Shown: piece after piece, positions 23,928 through 34,143 of the stretch
Numbering within the stretch: the first letter of the stretch is position 1
How the letters are laid out: every line of letters starts with the position of its first letter
Assembly (NCBI RefSeq): GCF_028993635.1
Contig: NZ_CP118631.1
Coordinates: 620,001-684,000 of the forward strand
Origin: Mucilaginibacter sp. SJ
Lineage (GTDB): Bacteria; Bacteroidota; Bacteroidia; Sphingobacteriales; Sphingobacteriaceae
Length of the DNA stretch: 64,000 nucleotides
Direction: 5' to 3'
Translations under genes and position numbers: made by a program
Notes under the pieces: generated by a model
What the model was told of the DNA's origin: nothing
The model's input: only the letters and a program-made list of their open reading frames with translations
Database searches by the model: none

Positions 23928-26534
23928 ATGAATAAACATAAAATGATCGGACAAGGCGGAACGGCCATTCTCCTGGTGGCCGGTATCCTGTGTGGCTTTA
24001 ACGCCGCAGGCCAGGGCATACAAAAAAAATATGACCGCGTAAGCGGGATAACCGATAGTACTACGGTGAGCGTGCATGCCAGCTACAATGATGTCAGCGG
24101 GGTACACCGGTGGTTCTTCGGCGAGAACTACCGCCGCGAATGGGCGGTTCCGGTCAAGCTTCCTGTATTGCATATCGGGAAGATCAATGGCGGGCTGACC
24201 CCGGTGCGCCAGGGAGGCGGCATGCAATCCAAATCCCTGCGGCTGAAAGCTGCCAACGGCGAAGAGTGGGTGATCCGAAGTGTGGAAAAGGTGCCGGATA
24301 AGCTTTTGCCGCCGGGACTGATGAATACCTTCGTGATCGATTGGGTCGGTGACGAATTCAGCGCACAACATCCGTTCTCCGCGCTGGTCGTGCCGCCATT
24401 AGCCGATGCGGCAGGTGTTCCCCATGCCAACCCCGTGATCGGTGTTGTGGCGGATGACCCGGATCTGGGTGAATACCGGAAGACCTTTGCGGGACTTGTC
24501 TGCCTCCTCGAAGAACGGGAACCGACCGGCCATTCCGATGCTACTTTTAAAATGGAGGAAAAACTCGTTAAAAGTTATAATAACCGCCTGGACGGTGAAG
24601 GCTTTTTACGGGCAAGGATGCTGGACATGCTGATGGGCGACTGGGATCGTCATGAGGACCAATGGCGGTTCAGCGATTCTACGGTCAACGGCACGACGCT
24701 TTGGACAGGTGTACCCCGTGACCGGGACCAGGTGTTCCATCTTGCCGAGGGGTTGTTCCCGTCCATCGCTTCGCTTTCCTGGCTTGATCCTACGCTGGAG
24801 CATTTTGAAGGACATATCACTCGGGTAAAATGGTCACTCTTTAAAACACGTTTCATCAAGGCTTTTCCTGATCAGCAGATCAGCTATGAGCGCTGGATGC
24901 AACTGGCCAATGATTTCGTCAAAGCTGAAAATGATGAGGTACTGGAAACCGCGCTCCGCCGCTTACCGAGGGAAACCTATGTGATGCGGCATGACGTACT
25001 TTTCGCTAAACTCAGGGCCCGCAGGGATGACATACCGCGGGCTATGAGTGAATACTATAAATTCATTAACCGGATCGCCGATCTCCGCCTGACGGCACAT
25101 GCAGAACATGTGCTGGTCAGCGATGCTGCGGATAAAGGGTTGGATATTACCGTCCTGAAATCAGATAAAAAAGGTGATCCAGGTGATACCTTGTGGAAGG
25201 TCCATTATTACCCGGACATCACTAAAGAACTCCGGCTTTATACCTCAGGCGGGGCCGATCAGGTCAGTATCAATACCCCCAATTCACCGATCAAACTGAG
25301 GTTGGTTGACAGCACGGGAGAAAACACCATCCATGTAGCCGCGTCCGGCAAGCGCATAAAGGTCTACGGGCTGGAGAAAGGGACGTTGATCACAGGGGAT
25401 CAGGGGCGTGTAAGTGCCAGGTTCTCGGCCGATACGCTGAACAACCGGTTCCAGCCAACGAACCTGTATAATATCTGGATGCCTTTGGCCACTGCGGCCG
25501 CCAATGCTGACGACGGTTTCCTGCTTGGGCTTGGATTCAAATATACCGGGGTTGATGGCTTCAGGAAGTTGCCTTATTCTACCAGCCAGTCCCTGATGCT
25601 TACGCATGCCTTTGCCAGCGACGCGTTCCGTATACAATATACCGGGGAATGGATCGACGCGATCGGAAAAGCCGACCTTGTTTTAAAAGCGGATCTTCAG
25701 GGGCCTGCCAACCGGATCAATTTCTTCGGGCTTGGTAATGAGACCGCTCTTGATAAATCCGGGAACTATCATCGTTTTTACCGCGCCCGTTATGACCTTT
25801 ATAATTTCAGCCCTTCGCTGAGATGGCATACCGGCGCAGGCTCAGATCTCAGCGCAGGTCCGGCGATACAGCATTACCGCTATAATTCCGAGGATAACAC
25901 CGACAGGTTCATAGGCAGCGCGCAGGCCAGGCAGTTCGCCTATGACAGCCTTACCCTCGGGAATACCAAAACACATGTCGGATTGGCCTTGAATTTTACT
26001 TCCAACAGGCGGGACAATAATATCCTGCCGAAAAGCGGTTATTTCTTTACTGTGGACGTGGCGAGCTTCAAGGGGATCAATGACGCGGCGAACAGCTATG
26101 CCCAGATCCGCCCGGAGTTCACGTATTACCAAAAGCTGAATTCGCGCGGGACGATCGTTTTATCGGACCGCATCGGCGGCGGTGTAACGCTCGGAAAACC
26201 GGAATTCTACCAGTCGCTCTACCTTGGCGGTCAGGGAAACCTCCTGGGTTACCTGAAGTATCGTTTCGCCGGTCAGCAGATGGTGTTCAATAACCTGCAG
26301 GCACGGATGAAGCTGTTCGATGTAGCCAGCTATATATTACCGGGGCAATTCGGTATAACCGGTTTTTACGACGCGGGCAGGATTTGGGTAAAAGGAGAAG
26401 ATTCGGATAAATGGCACCAGGGAGCCGGTGGCGGATTATATTTCTCCCCGGCAGGGCTTACGGTATTACAGGTATTGGCCGGACACTCGGAAGAAGGCTG
26501 GTACCCTTATATCTCGTTGAATTTCCGGTTATGA
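23928..26534 (+). CDS. BamA/TamA-type outer-membrane barrel with N-terminal kinase-like region
   Basis: 868 residues. N-terminal signal peptide (residues 1-27). Residues about 85-400 contain WVIRSVEKVP (possible nucleotide-binding Lys), MLMGDWDRHEDQWRF (about 234-248) and GVPRDRDQVF (about 265-274), resembling the catalytic loop and metal-binding Asp of HipA/Fam20-like kinases. Residues about 500-868 form a bacterial surface antigen (D15/Omp85-type) barrel with alternating strands, GYFFTVD and GGQGNLLGYLKYRF, and end in the C-terminal aromatic-rich strand NFRL. No POTRA repeats are obvious. Such fusions are common in Bacteroidota but uncharacterised; kinase activity in or near the periplasm is inference. 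Confidence 0.8.
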   Translation: MNKHKMIGQGGTAILLVAGILCGFNAAGQGIQKKYDRVSGITDSTTVSVHASYNDVSGVHRWFFGENYRREWAVPVKLPVLHIGKINGGLTPVRQGGGMQSKSLRLKAANGEEWVIRSVEKVPDKLLPPGLMNTFVIDWVGDEFSAQHPFSALVVPPLADAAGVPHANPVIGVVADDPDLGEYRKTFAGLVCLLEEREPTGHSDATFKMEEKLVKSYNNRLDGEGFLRARMLDMLMGDWDRHEDQWRFSDSTVNGTTLWTGVPRDRDQVFHLAEGLFPSIASLSWLDPTLEHFEGHITRVKWSLFKTRFIKAFPDQQISYERWMQLANDFVKAENDEVLETALRRLPRETYVMRHDVLFAKLRARRDDIPRAMSEYYKFINRIADLRLTAHAEHVLVSDAADKGLDITVLKSDKKGDPGDTLWKVHYYPDITKELRLYTSGGADQVSINTPNSPIKLRLVDSTGENTIHVAASGKRIKVYGLEKGTLITGDQGRVSARFSADTLNNRFQPTNLYNIWMPLATAAANADDGFLLGLGFKYTGVDGFRKLPYSTSQSLMLTHAFASDAFRIQYTGEWIDAIGKADLVLKADLQGPANRINFFGLGNETALDKSGNYHRFYRARYDLYNFSPSLRWHTGAGSDLSAGPAIQHYRYNSEDNTDRFIGSAQARQFAYDSLTLGNTKTHVGLALNFTSNRRDNNILPKSGYFFTVDVASFKGINDAANSYAQIRPEFTYYQKLNSRGTIVLSDRIGGGVTLGKPEFYQSLYLGGQGNLLGYLKYRFAGQQMVFNNLQARMKLFDVASYILPGQFGITGFYDAGRIWVKGEDSDKWHQGAGGGLYFSPAGLTVLQVLAGHSEEGWYPYISLNFRL

Positions 26535-26538
26535 CGGT

Positions 26539-27591
26539 TCATGAGGCCGCGAGCTGTTCGTTAGCTTGTTGCTGAACATCCGTACTTCTGAAAGATGCCG
26601 GCGAACAGCCGGTATTTTTTTGGAAGAAGGTCGAGAAATTATTCGGGTCGTCAAAGCCTACGCGGTGGGCGACATCCTTGACCATCAGCCCGGAAAGTGC
26701 CAATAAGGATTTAGCTTCAAGAACGATGCGGTTATTGATGCTTTCCTTGGCATTCACGGCACTATATTTTTTCAACAAGTAGTTCAGGTGATTGGGGTGT
26801 ACACAGAGCTGGTCGGCATACCATTGCACATTACGGATCTCCGCGAAATGCATTTCGACCAGTTCGTTGAACTTCTCGATCACCGGGTGCCGTACCACTT
26901 CGTCACAGGTCAGCCCTGCTTTTTGAAAGGCGCGTTCACAGGCGATCAGCAGTTCCAGCACCTTTAGCGGCAACAACTCATTTTGGGCGATATCATCGCA
27001 ATTGAATTCCTCGATGATCCTCTCAAATAATTGCTGCACGAACGGCCCGGCCTGTTCATCGAGGTGGAGGCATGGGGTCTGAAGGCCTTTGAACAATTTC
27101 CTGCCAAATATCTGGTCGGCAGGGAAATTCCGCTGGTCAAAAAAATCTGCGTTGAAATTAATGATGTAACCCGTGGTATCCGTTGACCAGGTACGGCTGG
27201 AATGCACCATTCTTTTAGGAATAAAATACAGGGCGTGCCTGCACAGGTCATAAGAACGTGCGCCGATGATCTTTTCACCTTTTCCGGATGTGATCAGTAC
27301 CATCATGTAATTGGAACTTCTGACCGGCGGCAGACTGCCCGGCTCGGGCGCAAAGGCCAGTATATCCTCCAGCTTGCAGGCGGTAAACTCACCCTTCTCC
27401 TTTAACCGCCGGTCCATATCGATGATGCCGTCAGCGCGATAGTTGTGAAAGACCGTTCTGTACCGGTTCAGAATGGCAGGTTTGTCAAATTGCTTTGCGA
27501 TCGCCCCGCCATTGGCCGGGTCATTTTTAAAGATAGTTTTCATAAATCGGATAGGTGTAAGACGCAAACACCTATTCAATTGTAATGCCAT
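26539..27591 (-). CDS. AraC-family transcriptional regulator (paralogue 1)
   Basis: 350 residues. N-terminal cupin-like region (about 60-190: LEDILAF, SNYMMVLITSGKGEKIIGARS). The C-terminal double helix-turn-helix (about 245-335) has LCVHPNHLNYLLKKYSAVNAKE in the first HTH and VKDVAHRVGFDDPNNFSTFFQ in the second, the AraC signature. Ends 5 bp from the convergent barrel gene. Its upstream region holds a conserved palindromic element also found before paralogue 2. It carries no regulon promoter, so it is a candidate regulator rather than a target. Confidence 0.93.
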   Translation of the reverse strand: MALQLNRCLRLTPIRFMKTIFKNDPANGGAIAKQFDKPAILNRYRTVFHNYRADGIIDMDRRLKEKGEFTACKLEDILAFAPEPGSLPPVRSSNYMMVLITSGKGEKIIGARSYDLCRHALYFIPKRMVHSSRTWSTDTTGYIINFNADFFDQRNFPADQIFGRKLFKGLQTPCLHLDEQAGPFVQQLFERIIEEFNCDDIAQNELLPLKVLELLIACERAFQKAGLTCDEVVRHPVIEKFNELVEMHFAEIRNVQWYADQLCVHPNHLNYLLKKYSAVNAKESINNRIVLEAKSLLALSGLMVKDVAHRVGFDDPNNFSTFFQKNTGCSPASFRSTDVQQQANEQLAAS

Positions 27592-27648
27592 GATTTAAAA
27601 AACTAAAAATCAGATACTTATACTATTTTAATCAATGAGAGATTTTCT

Positions 27649-27690
27649 ATATATCGGCAATTACCGAAAAGATTTTTCTATATTTAAAGA
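27649..27690. promoter_or_regulatory. conserved palindromic upstream element, copy 1
   Basis: TCGG-CAATTA-CCGA (27654-27667) inside a longer block shared with 40329-40361 (ATATATCGGCAA then CCGAAAAnATTTTTyTATATTT). It lies 62 bp upstream of the AraC paralogue 1 start and 50 bp upstream of the sigma-54 activator start, in a shared divergent interval. Likely an operator or autoregulatory site; which gene it serves is inference. Confidence 0.65.
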
Positions 27691-27717
27691 ATTTGAAGAT
27701 CCTACATAATAATTGCC

Positions 27718-30700
27718 ATGAACGAATCGACCGTCAGTAATGCCCAGAAGTCCAACCTTGAAAATCTTCTCCATTTAAATATCCTGCTTTCGAAGGTGAG
27801 GGACAAGAAAGATCTGCTGGATATTATCAACGGGCAACTGAAAAAGTTTTTCGACTTCAATTACAGTTCCGCGATGAGTATCGCGACGGACCGGCAGACC
27901 TTCAATGTCTTTTTACTGGACCCGGCTTCACTGGCATTCAACCATCCGAGTTACCGGTTGATCACCAGCGCGGAGCTACCTGTAAAAGACGGGCTGTTCG
28001 ATATGGTGCTGGAAAAAGGCTGTCCTGAGATCATAGACGTCGAAAAGGAATACCTGAAAGGCCCTGATAACCACCCGAGGTATATCCCGATGCACTATGA
28101 AAGCGGGATCAAGGAACTGCTCGCCGCGCCGTTGTACAATGAGCAGGGTTCATTCGGAATGATCGTTTTTTATGGGGATAAAAAGAAACAATTCAGGAAC
28201 ATTGACAAGGAGCTGATCAGCGGGATCGTCGGACTGGTCGCCATCGCCGCCTGGAACGTGCTCGCCAATGAGGAGATCGCGACCAGGGACAGGGAACGGG
28301 ATATCCTGCTTTCGTTAAGCTCGAAAATGGCAAGGATCAGGGATAAGGAAGAGCTGCTTGGTCTGATCAATTCCGAAATGAAAGAGCTGTTCTATTTCAC
28401 CCATTGCAGTATCTCAAAGGTCAGCGAGGACCGGCAAACATTTACGGTTTTCCTGACAGACCCGGGTTCGCCATCGAGGGGACACCAGTCCTTTCATAAA
28501 ATGATCGCTACACAATTCCCGGTAAACGATGGCATATTTGAACATTTTCTCCGGACAGACATACCCATTATTAATAGTGTCGAAGAGGTTATCAGCAGGG
28601 AAACATACCCGCTTTACAGCCAGATCCATTATCAAAGCGGTTTAAGGGAGGCAGTTTCCATACCATTGCAGGATGAAAACGACACCTGGGGTGTCCTGCA
28701 TTTCTATTCCGACAAATTGAAGACCTTTTCGCCGTCCCAGTTCCACACCTTTACCATTGTAGCCAACCAGGTTACCGTCGCCGTTCTGAATATCATGGCC
28801 AATGAAGATATCCGAAAACGGGAAGCCGAAAAGAACAACATGCTGATGGTCGCGGAGAAGGTCGGAAAGATCCGTGACAAGAACGACCTGGCAGGGTTCC
28901 TTGCCGACGACCTGCGTTCTGTGCTGTATTACGCTACGGCTTCGGTGATCGCTTTCACCGAAGATCTCAGTGGCTTTCAATTCTACATCACCGATCCGCT
29001 GGCCCGGACCACCGTTTACAGGAGCCGCCAGACCAGGGCGGTAAAACCCATGCTGCCTGTAGAGGGTATATACTTTGAGCGGCTGAGCCGGACAAGGGAG
29101 CCTATCGTGATCGATCTGGCAAAAGCCGGATCGTCGGAAATCGTTCCTGAGCACATCCTTGCCTTCCAGGAAAGCGGCCAGCAGGAAGCTATTATTGTAC
29201 CGCTATACGGGGAAAGGTACGTTTGGGGGGCATTATTTTTAACGTCTGAGGTCGCAGGGACCTTTACCCCGGAGTATGCGCGCACCATATCCGGCATCGC
29301 CAACCAGGTCAGTGTGGCTATTTCCAATATAAACGCAAATGCGGACATCAGTTTACGCAAACAGGAAAAAGAGAACCTGTTGACCGTTAGCCATGAACTC
29401 GGAACGGTGCGCCAATTCAATGAGCTGTTACAACTATTGAATACCCGCTTGAAACACCTGTTCTACTTTACAAATTGCCTGGTATCCGTATCACAGGATG
29501 AGGGCCGCACATTCACCTGTTACAGTATCGATGCAAAGGATAACGAAATGGCACTGCTGCCTGATCTGAGAACACAGATCGTGCCTGCATCTGACGATTT
29601 CTTTAGTAAACTGATCCATGACCAGTCACCGCAGATGGTAGATTCCGGTGCCCATATCAAGCAAATGGGGCTGCTTTGTGGCCTGGAAAAGGGCAATATC
29701 GAACGCATTTCGATCATGCTTTATAACGAGAAGGGCTTTTTTGGCGTGCTAAGTTTCTTTTCCGATGTTAAGAACTGCTTCAACGATACCAATATTGACA
29801 TGATCACCGGGGTCGGCAGCCAGGTCGCTATTGCGCTTTCCAACATCATTGCGAATGAGGAGATCAAACAAAGTGAACGTGAAAAATCGATGTTATTGTC
29901 ATTCAGCTACGAACTTGCGGAGGCCCATGAGATGGCCGACCTCAAACGGGTGCTCAGCCACTATTTAAAGGAAGTATTTCAGATCAGGGAATTTACCTTA
30001 TCGGTGCTGAGCGATGATAAGCGCTCGCATTCCTATTTTATGTACGATGTCTCTCCGCAATACGAGCAAAGCGATGCATTCCAGTCCATCAAGGATAAGA
30101 CCTTTGCCGTGGAGGGTGCGCTTGCCGGGGTTATCCTCGCATCAGACCAACCGGTCACTTTCGATATTGAGAAAACGCTCGCGGAAGGTAAAGTGAGCTA
30201 TGTAACCGGTAGGAACTGGCTGGAAATGGGCGCTAAGGAAGTACTTGGTGTGCCATTAAGAGCGGGGAATGAGAACATCGGCATCCTTTGGACACAGCCG
30301 CACCTTTTGGCTGTCCGTATGATCATGGGCCTTGGGGCACAGATCGCTATCGCCTTATCGAATGCCCTGGCGATGGAAAAGAACAGGAAACAACTGGCCG
30401 AGATCCAGAAATACAAACAACAACTGGAAGAAGAGAATCTCTATTTACAGGAGGAGATCGTTGGCAGCCAGGGAAACGATATTATCGGTAGCGGAGACGA
30501 AATGAAAAAGGTCTATCACCTGTTATCCCAGGTAGCGCCTACCGGAAGTACCGTTCTTATCCTTGGAGAAACAGGAACGGGTAAAGAGTTGATCGCCCGT
30601 GCCATCCATAACGGCTCCCCGAGAAAGGAAAAACTAATGGTCAAGGTGAACTGTGCGGCCCTTCCTGCCAATCTGATCGAAAGTGAATTGTTCGGTCACG

Positions 30701-31440
30701 AAAAGGGAAGCTTTACCGGCGCGATCGAAAGAAGGATCGGTAAGTTCGAACTGGCTAACCGCAGTACGCTGTTCCTGGACGAAGTGGGCGAACTTCCCCT
30801 GGACCTTCAGGCTAAGTTATTGCGTGTGCTTCAGGAAAAAGAGATCGAGCGTCTTGGCGGTAAGGAAACCTTAAAGGTCGATGTAAGGATCATTGCCGCC
30901 ACCAACAGGAACCTGCAAAAAGAGGTTGAGGCCGGTCGTTTCCGAAGTGACCTGTTCTACCGCTTGAACGTGGTGCCGATCAGCCTTCCTGCCCTGCGCG
31001 AACGCAAGGAGGACATCCCGGTGCTGGTTACCCATTTTATCGGCAGGTACGCCAAGAATGCCGGTAAAAAGATCTCCAATATCAGCCACAAGGTACTGGA
31101 CGACCTGATGGCCTACAACTGGCCCGGCAATGTACGTGAGCTGGAACACCTCATTGAAAGAAGCGTGCTGCTCACCAATGGGACCACGATCCGTGAGATG
31201 CACCTGCCCGTAAAGGAACGGGCAGAAAAAAGCGGGCAGCATGTCAATGACTACCGGATCAGGACCATCGCCGAGAATGAACGGGACCACATCCTGAATG
31301 TATTGCAACGTTGCGGCGGTAAGGTCTCAGGGCCCGGCGGGGCTGCCGAACTGCTTGGTGTCCCTCATTCTACGCTCACCTCCAAGATGGCCAAACTCGG
31401 CATTAAGAAGGCGCATATCATCCACGGCAACGATCAGTGA
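27718..31440 (+). CDS. sigma-54-dependent activator with five tandem GAF-like domains
   Basis: 1240 residues. Five repeats of about 180 residues, each opening with a helix ending in RDK-E/D-LL and closing at a NxxANEEI/ANEDI/ANADI linker (ends near 185, 370, 545, 720), the fifth ending near 890. Then a coiled linker, the AAA+ domain (Walker A GETGTGKE about 949, GSFTGA loop about 997, Walker [10 protein letters not shown]) and a C-terminal Fis-type HTH ([25 protein letters not shown], in pieces). The sigma-54-contacting loop reads GSFTGA rather than GAFTGA. FhlA-like architecture but with more sensory modules. Divergent from AraC paralogue 1. Confidence 0.9.
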   Translation: MNESTVSNAQKSNLENLLHLNILLSKVRDKKDLLDIINGQLKKFFDFNYSSAMSIATDRQTFNVFLLDPASLAFNHPSYRLITSAELPVKDGLFDMVLEKGCPEIIDVEKEYLKGPDNHPRYIPMHYESGIKELLAAPLYNEQGSFGMIVFYGDKKKQFRNIDKELISGIVGLVAIAAWNVLANEEIATRDRERDILLSLSSKMARIRDKEELLGLINSEMKELFYFTHCSISKVSEDRQTFTVFLTDPGSPSRGHQSFHKMIATQFPVNDGIFEHFLRTDIPIINSVEEVISRETYPLYSQIHYQSGLREAVSIPLQDENDTWGVLHFYSDKLKTFSPSQFHTFTIVANQVTVAVLNIMANEDIRKREAEKNNMLMVAEKVGKIRDKNDLAGFLADDLRSVLYYATASVIAFTEDLSGFQFYITDPLARTTVYRSRQTRAVKPMLPVEGIYFERLSRTREPIVIDLAKAGSSEIVPEHILAFQESGQQEAIIVPLYGERYVWGALFLTSEVAGTFTPEYARTISGIANQVSVAISNINANADISLRKQEKENLLTVSHELGTVRQFNELLQLLNTRLKHLFYFTNCLVSVSQDEGRTFTCYSIDAKDNEMALLPDLRTQIVPASDDFFSKLIHDQSPQMVDSGAHIKQMGLLCGLEKGNIERISIMLYNEKGFFGVLSFFSDVKNCFNDTNIDMITGVGSQVAIALSNIIANEEIKQSEREKSMLLSFSYELAEAHEMADLKRVLSHYLKEVFQIREFTLSVLSDDKRSHSYFMYDVSPQYEQSDAFQSIKDKTFAVEGALAGVILASDQPVTFDIEKTLAEGKVSYVTGRNWLEMGAKEVLGVPLRAGNENIGILWTQPHLLAVRMIMGLGAQIAIALSNALAMEKNRKQLAEIQKYKQQLEEENLYLQEEIVGSQGNDIIGSGDEMKKVYHLLSQVAPTGSTVLILGETGTGKELIARAIHNGSPRKEKLMVKVNCAALPANLIESELFGHEKGSFTGAIERRIGKFELANRSTLFLDEVGELPLDLQAKLLRVLQEKEIERLGGKETLKVDVRIIAATNRNLQKEVEAGRFRSDLFYRLNVVPISLPALRERKEDIPVLVTHFIGRYAKNAGKKISNISHKVLDDLMAYNWPGNVRELEHLIERSVLLTNGTTIREMHLPVKERAEKSGQHVNDYRIRTIAENERDHILNVLQRCGGKVSGPGGAAELLGVPHSTLTSKMAKLGIKKAHIIHGNDQ

Positions 31441-31494
31441 AACAGACCATTGGAGCATTCCTCAAAAGGTATGGCCCAATGAAGCACATGGTTG

Positions 31495-31555
31495 GAAATT
31501 CAAAGGGTACTATTTGTTTTTCAAAGTTTTTTCAGGTGCGCTTGACCGTATTTTG
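31495..31555 (+). promoter_or_regulatory. regulon promoter, site 8 (31591/PAP2 operon)
   Basis: Distal box GAAATTCAAAG (31495-31505), 10 bp, proximal box GTTTTTCAAAG (31516-31526), 21 bp, GTATTTTG (31548-31555) as -7 box. ATG at 31591. Confidence 0.86.
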
Positions 31556-31590
31556 ATCTAAAGATCAATACGACATTTAGCACCATTCGC

Positions 31591-32040
31591 ATGAAAAAAG
31601 CAGACTGGGCGGTCCTGCTGCCAACGCAGGCCGACCTTGCCATCGGCATATCAGAAAAAGAAGAAGAGCAGACCTTATTATCCCTGTATGGCAGAAGCAG
31701 GCGGTCAGTGATCGGCAGCCATATCAGGATCGGTAAAAAAGCCGGTGAAGCATTTTGGGACCTTTACCAGGAGTTCCAGGATAAGAAAAGGAAAATACTG
31801 ACCGCCAACAAATCGCCTCTTGCCGGGGAGCCTGCCGCCATAGAAAACCCGGTAAAGAACAGCAAACCTAAAAAGGAGAAAAAGATTCAGTCGGCCATGG
31901 CCGCGCTCTATGCCCGTTTTTCGAAAAAATTCGGTAAACTGATCGGCAGGTCTGGGGCCAGCAAGTTGTTGCTGGTGGAGCTGCAACTGGACAGCAGCCT
32001 GGCCGTATATGCCTATCACAAGGAAAGGGCCGGATCATGA
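31591..32040 (+). CDS. unknown small basic protein
   Basis: 149 residues, rich in Lys; no signal peptide or TM. The middle (about 70-105) is lysine/proline-rich and probably disordered (NSKPKKEKK). The ends look folded (ADWAVLLPTQADLAIGISEKEEEQ; KLLLVELQLDSSLAVYAYHKE). Family not recognised. It starts 35 nt after a regulon -7 box and overlaps the PAP2 start by 4 bp (ATGA), so it is translationally coupled to it. Confidence 0.72.
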   Translation: MKKADWAVLLPTQADLAIGISEKEEEQTLLSLYGRSRRSVIGSHIRIGKKAGEAFWDLYQEFQDKKRKILTANKSPLAGEPAAIENPVKNSKPKKEKKIQSAMAALYARFSKKFGKLIGRSGASKLLLVELQLDSSLAVYAYHKERAGS

Positions 32041-32885
32041 TCAGACCTTTCTTAGGTTGGATAGCCTGTTCAATATTGATCGCCTACACACCCCCGGCTT
32101 CAGCGCAGGTCAGGGACAGCAGCAGGCGGGTAAATATCGCTGACACCATCAGGAAAGATCTTTTTACGGCACCGGATACGGTTTCCCGGCTAAGAAGCAA
32201 AGCCTGGACCTTACTTCCACCTGCGATTTTTGTTGCATACGGTGCATCATCCTTCTATATCCATCCGTTACGTCGTTTCGACAATTTTATCAACGACAAT
32301 GCGCAGGAACATAACTTCGTCCCCAAGCCCGTCACAGAGAATTACCTGCAATATGCACCGGTCATTATCACCTATGGCGTGAACCTGGTTGGGGTCCACG
32401 GAAAGAACACCTTTGTTGACCGCACGCTGATCTACGTGCTTGCCCAGGGGATGCTGAATCTGAGTGTATTCGGATTGAAGAATGCCACACACCGGTTAAG
32501 GCCGAACGGGGCTAATAACTATTCTTTCCCATCCGGTCATACCGCGAATGCCTTCGCTGGCGCGGAATTCATGGCCCAGGAACTTGGCGACCAATCCTGG
32601 TTGTACAGCTTCGCCGGGTATGCCTTCGCTACGACCACCGGTATCTTCAGGATATACCATACCGATCATTGGTTCAGTGATGTCGTGGCCGGCGCGGGTT
32701 TCGGTATCCTTGCCACCAAAGGCGCTTATTTGCTCTACCCGGTGATCAGGAACAGTTTGAGTAAAAAACACCGGAAGTCGTCACCGGTAGCTGGCGAAAA
32801 GCCGGAACAGGAACGCTCAGGTTTTATGCTGATGCCATCGTATTCGAACGGTGTCGCGGGAATTCAGTTCGCCATGGTGTTTTAA
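32037..32885 (+). CDS. PAP2-family phosphatase, exported/membrane-associated
   Basis: 282 residues with an N-terminal signal peptide or anchor (residues 1-24). The three PAP2 motifs are visible: KNATHRLRP (about 148), SFPSGHTANAF (about 162) and FRIYHTDHWFSDVVAG (about 205; the first Ser of SRxxxxxHxxxD is Phe here, the Arg/His/Asp are kept). Acts on lipid phosphates such as undecaprenyl diphosphate or phosphatidate on the periplasmic side. Last gene of the site-8 operon. Confidence 0.88.
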   Translation: MIRPFLGWIACSILIAYTPPASAQVRDSSRRVNIADTIRKDLFTAPDTVSRLRSKAWTLLPPAIFVAYGASSFYIHPLRRFDNFINDNAQEHNFVPKPVTENYLQYAPVIITYGVNLVGVHGKNTFVDRTLIYVLAQGMLNLSVFGLKNATHRLRPNGANNYSFPSGHTANAFAGAEFMAQELGDQSWLYSFAGYAFATTTGIFRIYHTDHWFSDVVAGAGFGILATKGAYLLYPVIRNSLSKKHRKSSPVAGEKPEQERSGFMLMPSYSNGVAGIQFAMVF

Positions 32886-32989
32886 GAAGTCCCGAATTAT
32901 CGGAGATCCTCGGAATATCGCAATAGATATATCTAATAAAAAATTGTAAAACATTGAATTACAAGGCAATAGTATTGGCATTGTGCATG

Positions 32990-33018
32990 CTGTATGTTTT
33001 TCAGATAAAAACATACAG
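32990..33018. repeat. 12-bp perfect inverted repeat upstream of the VOC gene
   Basis: CTGTATGTTTTT, 5 nt, AAAAACATACAG (32990-33001 and 33007-33018). No T-tract follows, so it is not an obvious terminator for the PAP2 gene, which ended 104 bp earlier. More likely an operator or RNA structure; no consensus recognised. The rest of 32886-33196 holds no other clear element. Confidence 0.6.
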
Positions 33019-33196
33019 TTATGAACTCGACAACAATTCCTGTAGGTACATTCCAATCACCCCCGCAAAAGACGGGAGAAGATCATTCGGCCGACACCTC
33101 AGCGGCAAAGGTTTACAAAGAGATGTGGAGGTCGGTGGCCGGAACTTATTTCAGCGTATACCTCAATTTACTGGAGATCCTGTATATCGTTTACCG

Positions 33197-34129
33197 ATGA
33201 GTATATCCAGGAATGAGCCCGCCGGGAACGGAGATATAGCTCTGTCCGGCTTTCACCATATTACCTCTATAGCAGGTTCCGCCCAGGCCACAGCGGGATT
33301 TTACAGGGAGATCATCCGTTTACAGCTGGTCAAACGATCGGTCAATCCTGAAGATCCCTATTGCTATCATCTGTATTTCGGCGACGGGCAGGCCGCTCCC
33401 GGTACGCTATTGAGTTTCATGAACTGGCCGGGGGCCGTAAGTGGCAGACGCGGACACGGCGAAGCGGTTTCGGTGAGCCTTAACCTGAACGGAACGGCTT
33501 TCCGGCAACTTTTGGAAGCTATCATCATGAGGGAGATCGGGATAACCCGGCATAATGATCGTCAGCTGACCCTGTCCGATCCTGACGGCATGGAACTTCA
33601 TATCCACTGTACGGATAACGAATGGCTTCTGCCGCAGAAGCACAAATGCGCCGCGGTGAGGATCGGGGGTGTTTCGCTTCGTGTACCTGAACCGGGGATC
33701 AGCGTTGATTTTTTTAAGGACCAGTTAGGCATGGTCCAAACAGGAAGTTCCGGTGAAAAGGCTGTCTTAGGTTTCAGAAATGGCCAGGACAGCTGGCTAA
33801 GGGTGACCGGTGGCCAGGAAGACCCTGCGTTAACGGCCTGCGGAAGTATCCATCACATCGCTTTTACGGTCCAGGACCGGGCAACCCTTACGGCTTTTTA
33901 TGACTCACTGAAAACAGCAGGTTTCAATCCCTCGGCGATCATTGACCGCAGGTATTACGAATCCCTGTACGTACGGGAGCCGGGAGGCGTATTGGTCGAA
34001 CTGGCTACCGCAGGCCCGGGTTTTCATACCGACGAGCTTTTGTCCGAACTGGGAACGAAACTAATGCTGCCAGAACATCTTGAATCGTGGCGGAACGAGA
34101 TCGTTGCAAAACTTCCCCACATCAGTTAA
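33197..34129 (+). CDS. VOC-family ring-cleaving dioxygenase-like protein
   Basis: 310 residues from ATG 33197. An in-frame TTG-initiated extension to 32954 exists but lacks VOC similarity and crosses the inverted repeat, so I reject it. Two glyoxalase-type modules: LSGFHHITSIAG (first metal His, about 17-21) and, in the second half, GSIHHIAFTVQD (second His, about 218) with VREPGGVLVELATAGPGF (metal Glu, about 265). This matches the PcpA/MhqO group of Fe(II) dioxygenases acting on hydroquinones. Redox-detoxification role inferred. Lies 14 bp before the histidine kinase on the same strand. Confidence 0.85.
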   Translation: MSISRNEPAGNGDIALSGFHHITSIAGSAQATAGFYREIIRLQLVKRSVNPEDPYCYHLYFGDGQAAPGTLLSFMNWPGAVSGRRGHGEAVSVSLNLNGTAFRQLLEAIIMREIGITRHNDRQLTLSDPDGMELHIHCTDNEWLLPQKHKCAAVRIGGVSLRVPEPGISVDFFKDQLGMVQTGSSGEKAVLGFRNGQDSWLRVTGGQEDPALTACGSIHHIAFTVQDRATLTAFYDSLKTAGFNPSAIIDRRYYESLYVREPGGVLVELATAGPGFHTDELLSELGTKLMLPEHLESWRNEIVAKLPHIS

Positions 34130-34143
34130 ATGGATCACCAAAG

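Noticed and set aside
32954..33196. N-terminal extension of the VOC dioxygenase by a TTG start (signal-like 81 residues)
   Set aside because: It would include the perfect inverted repeat, has no VOC similarity, and the ATG at 33197 directly precedes the family start.
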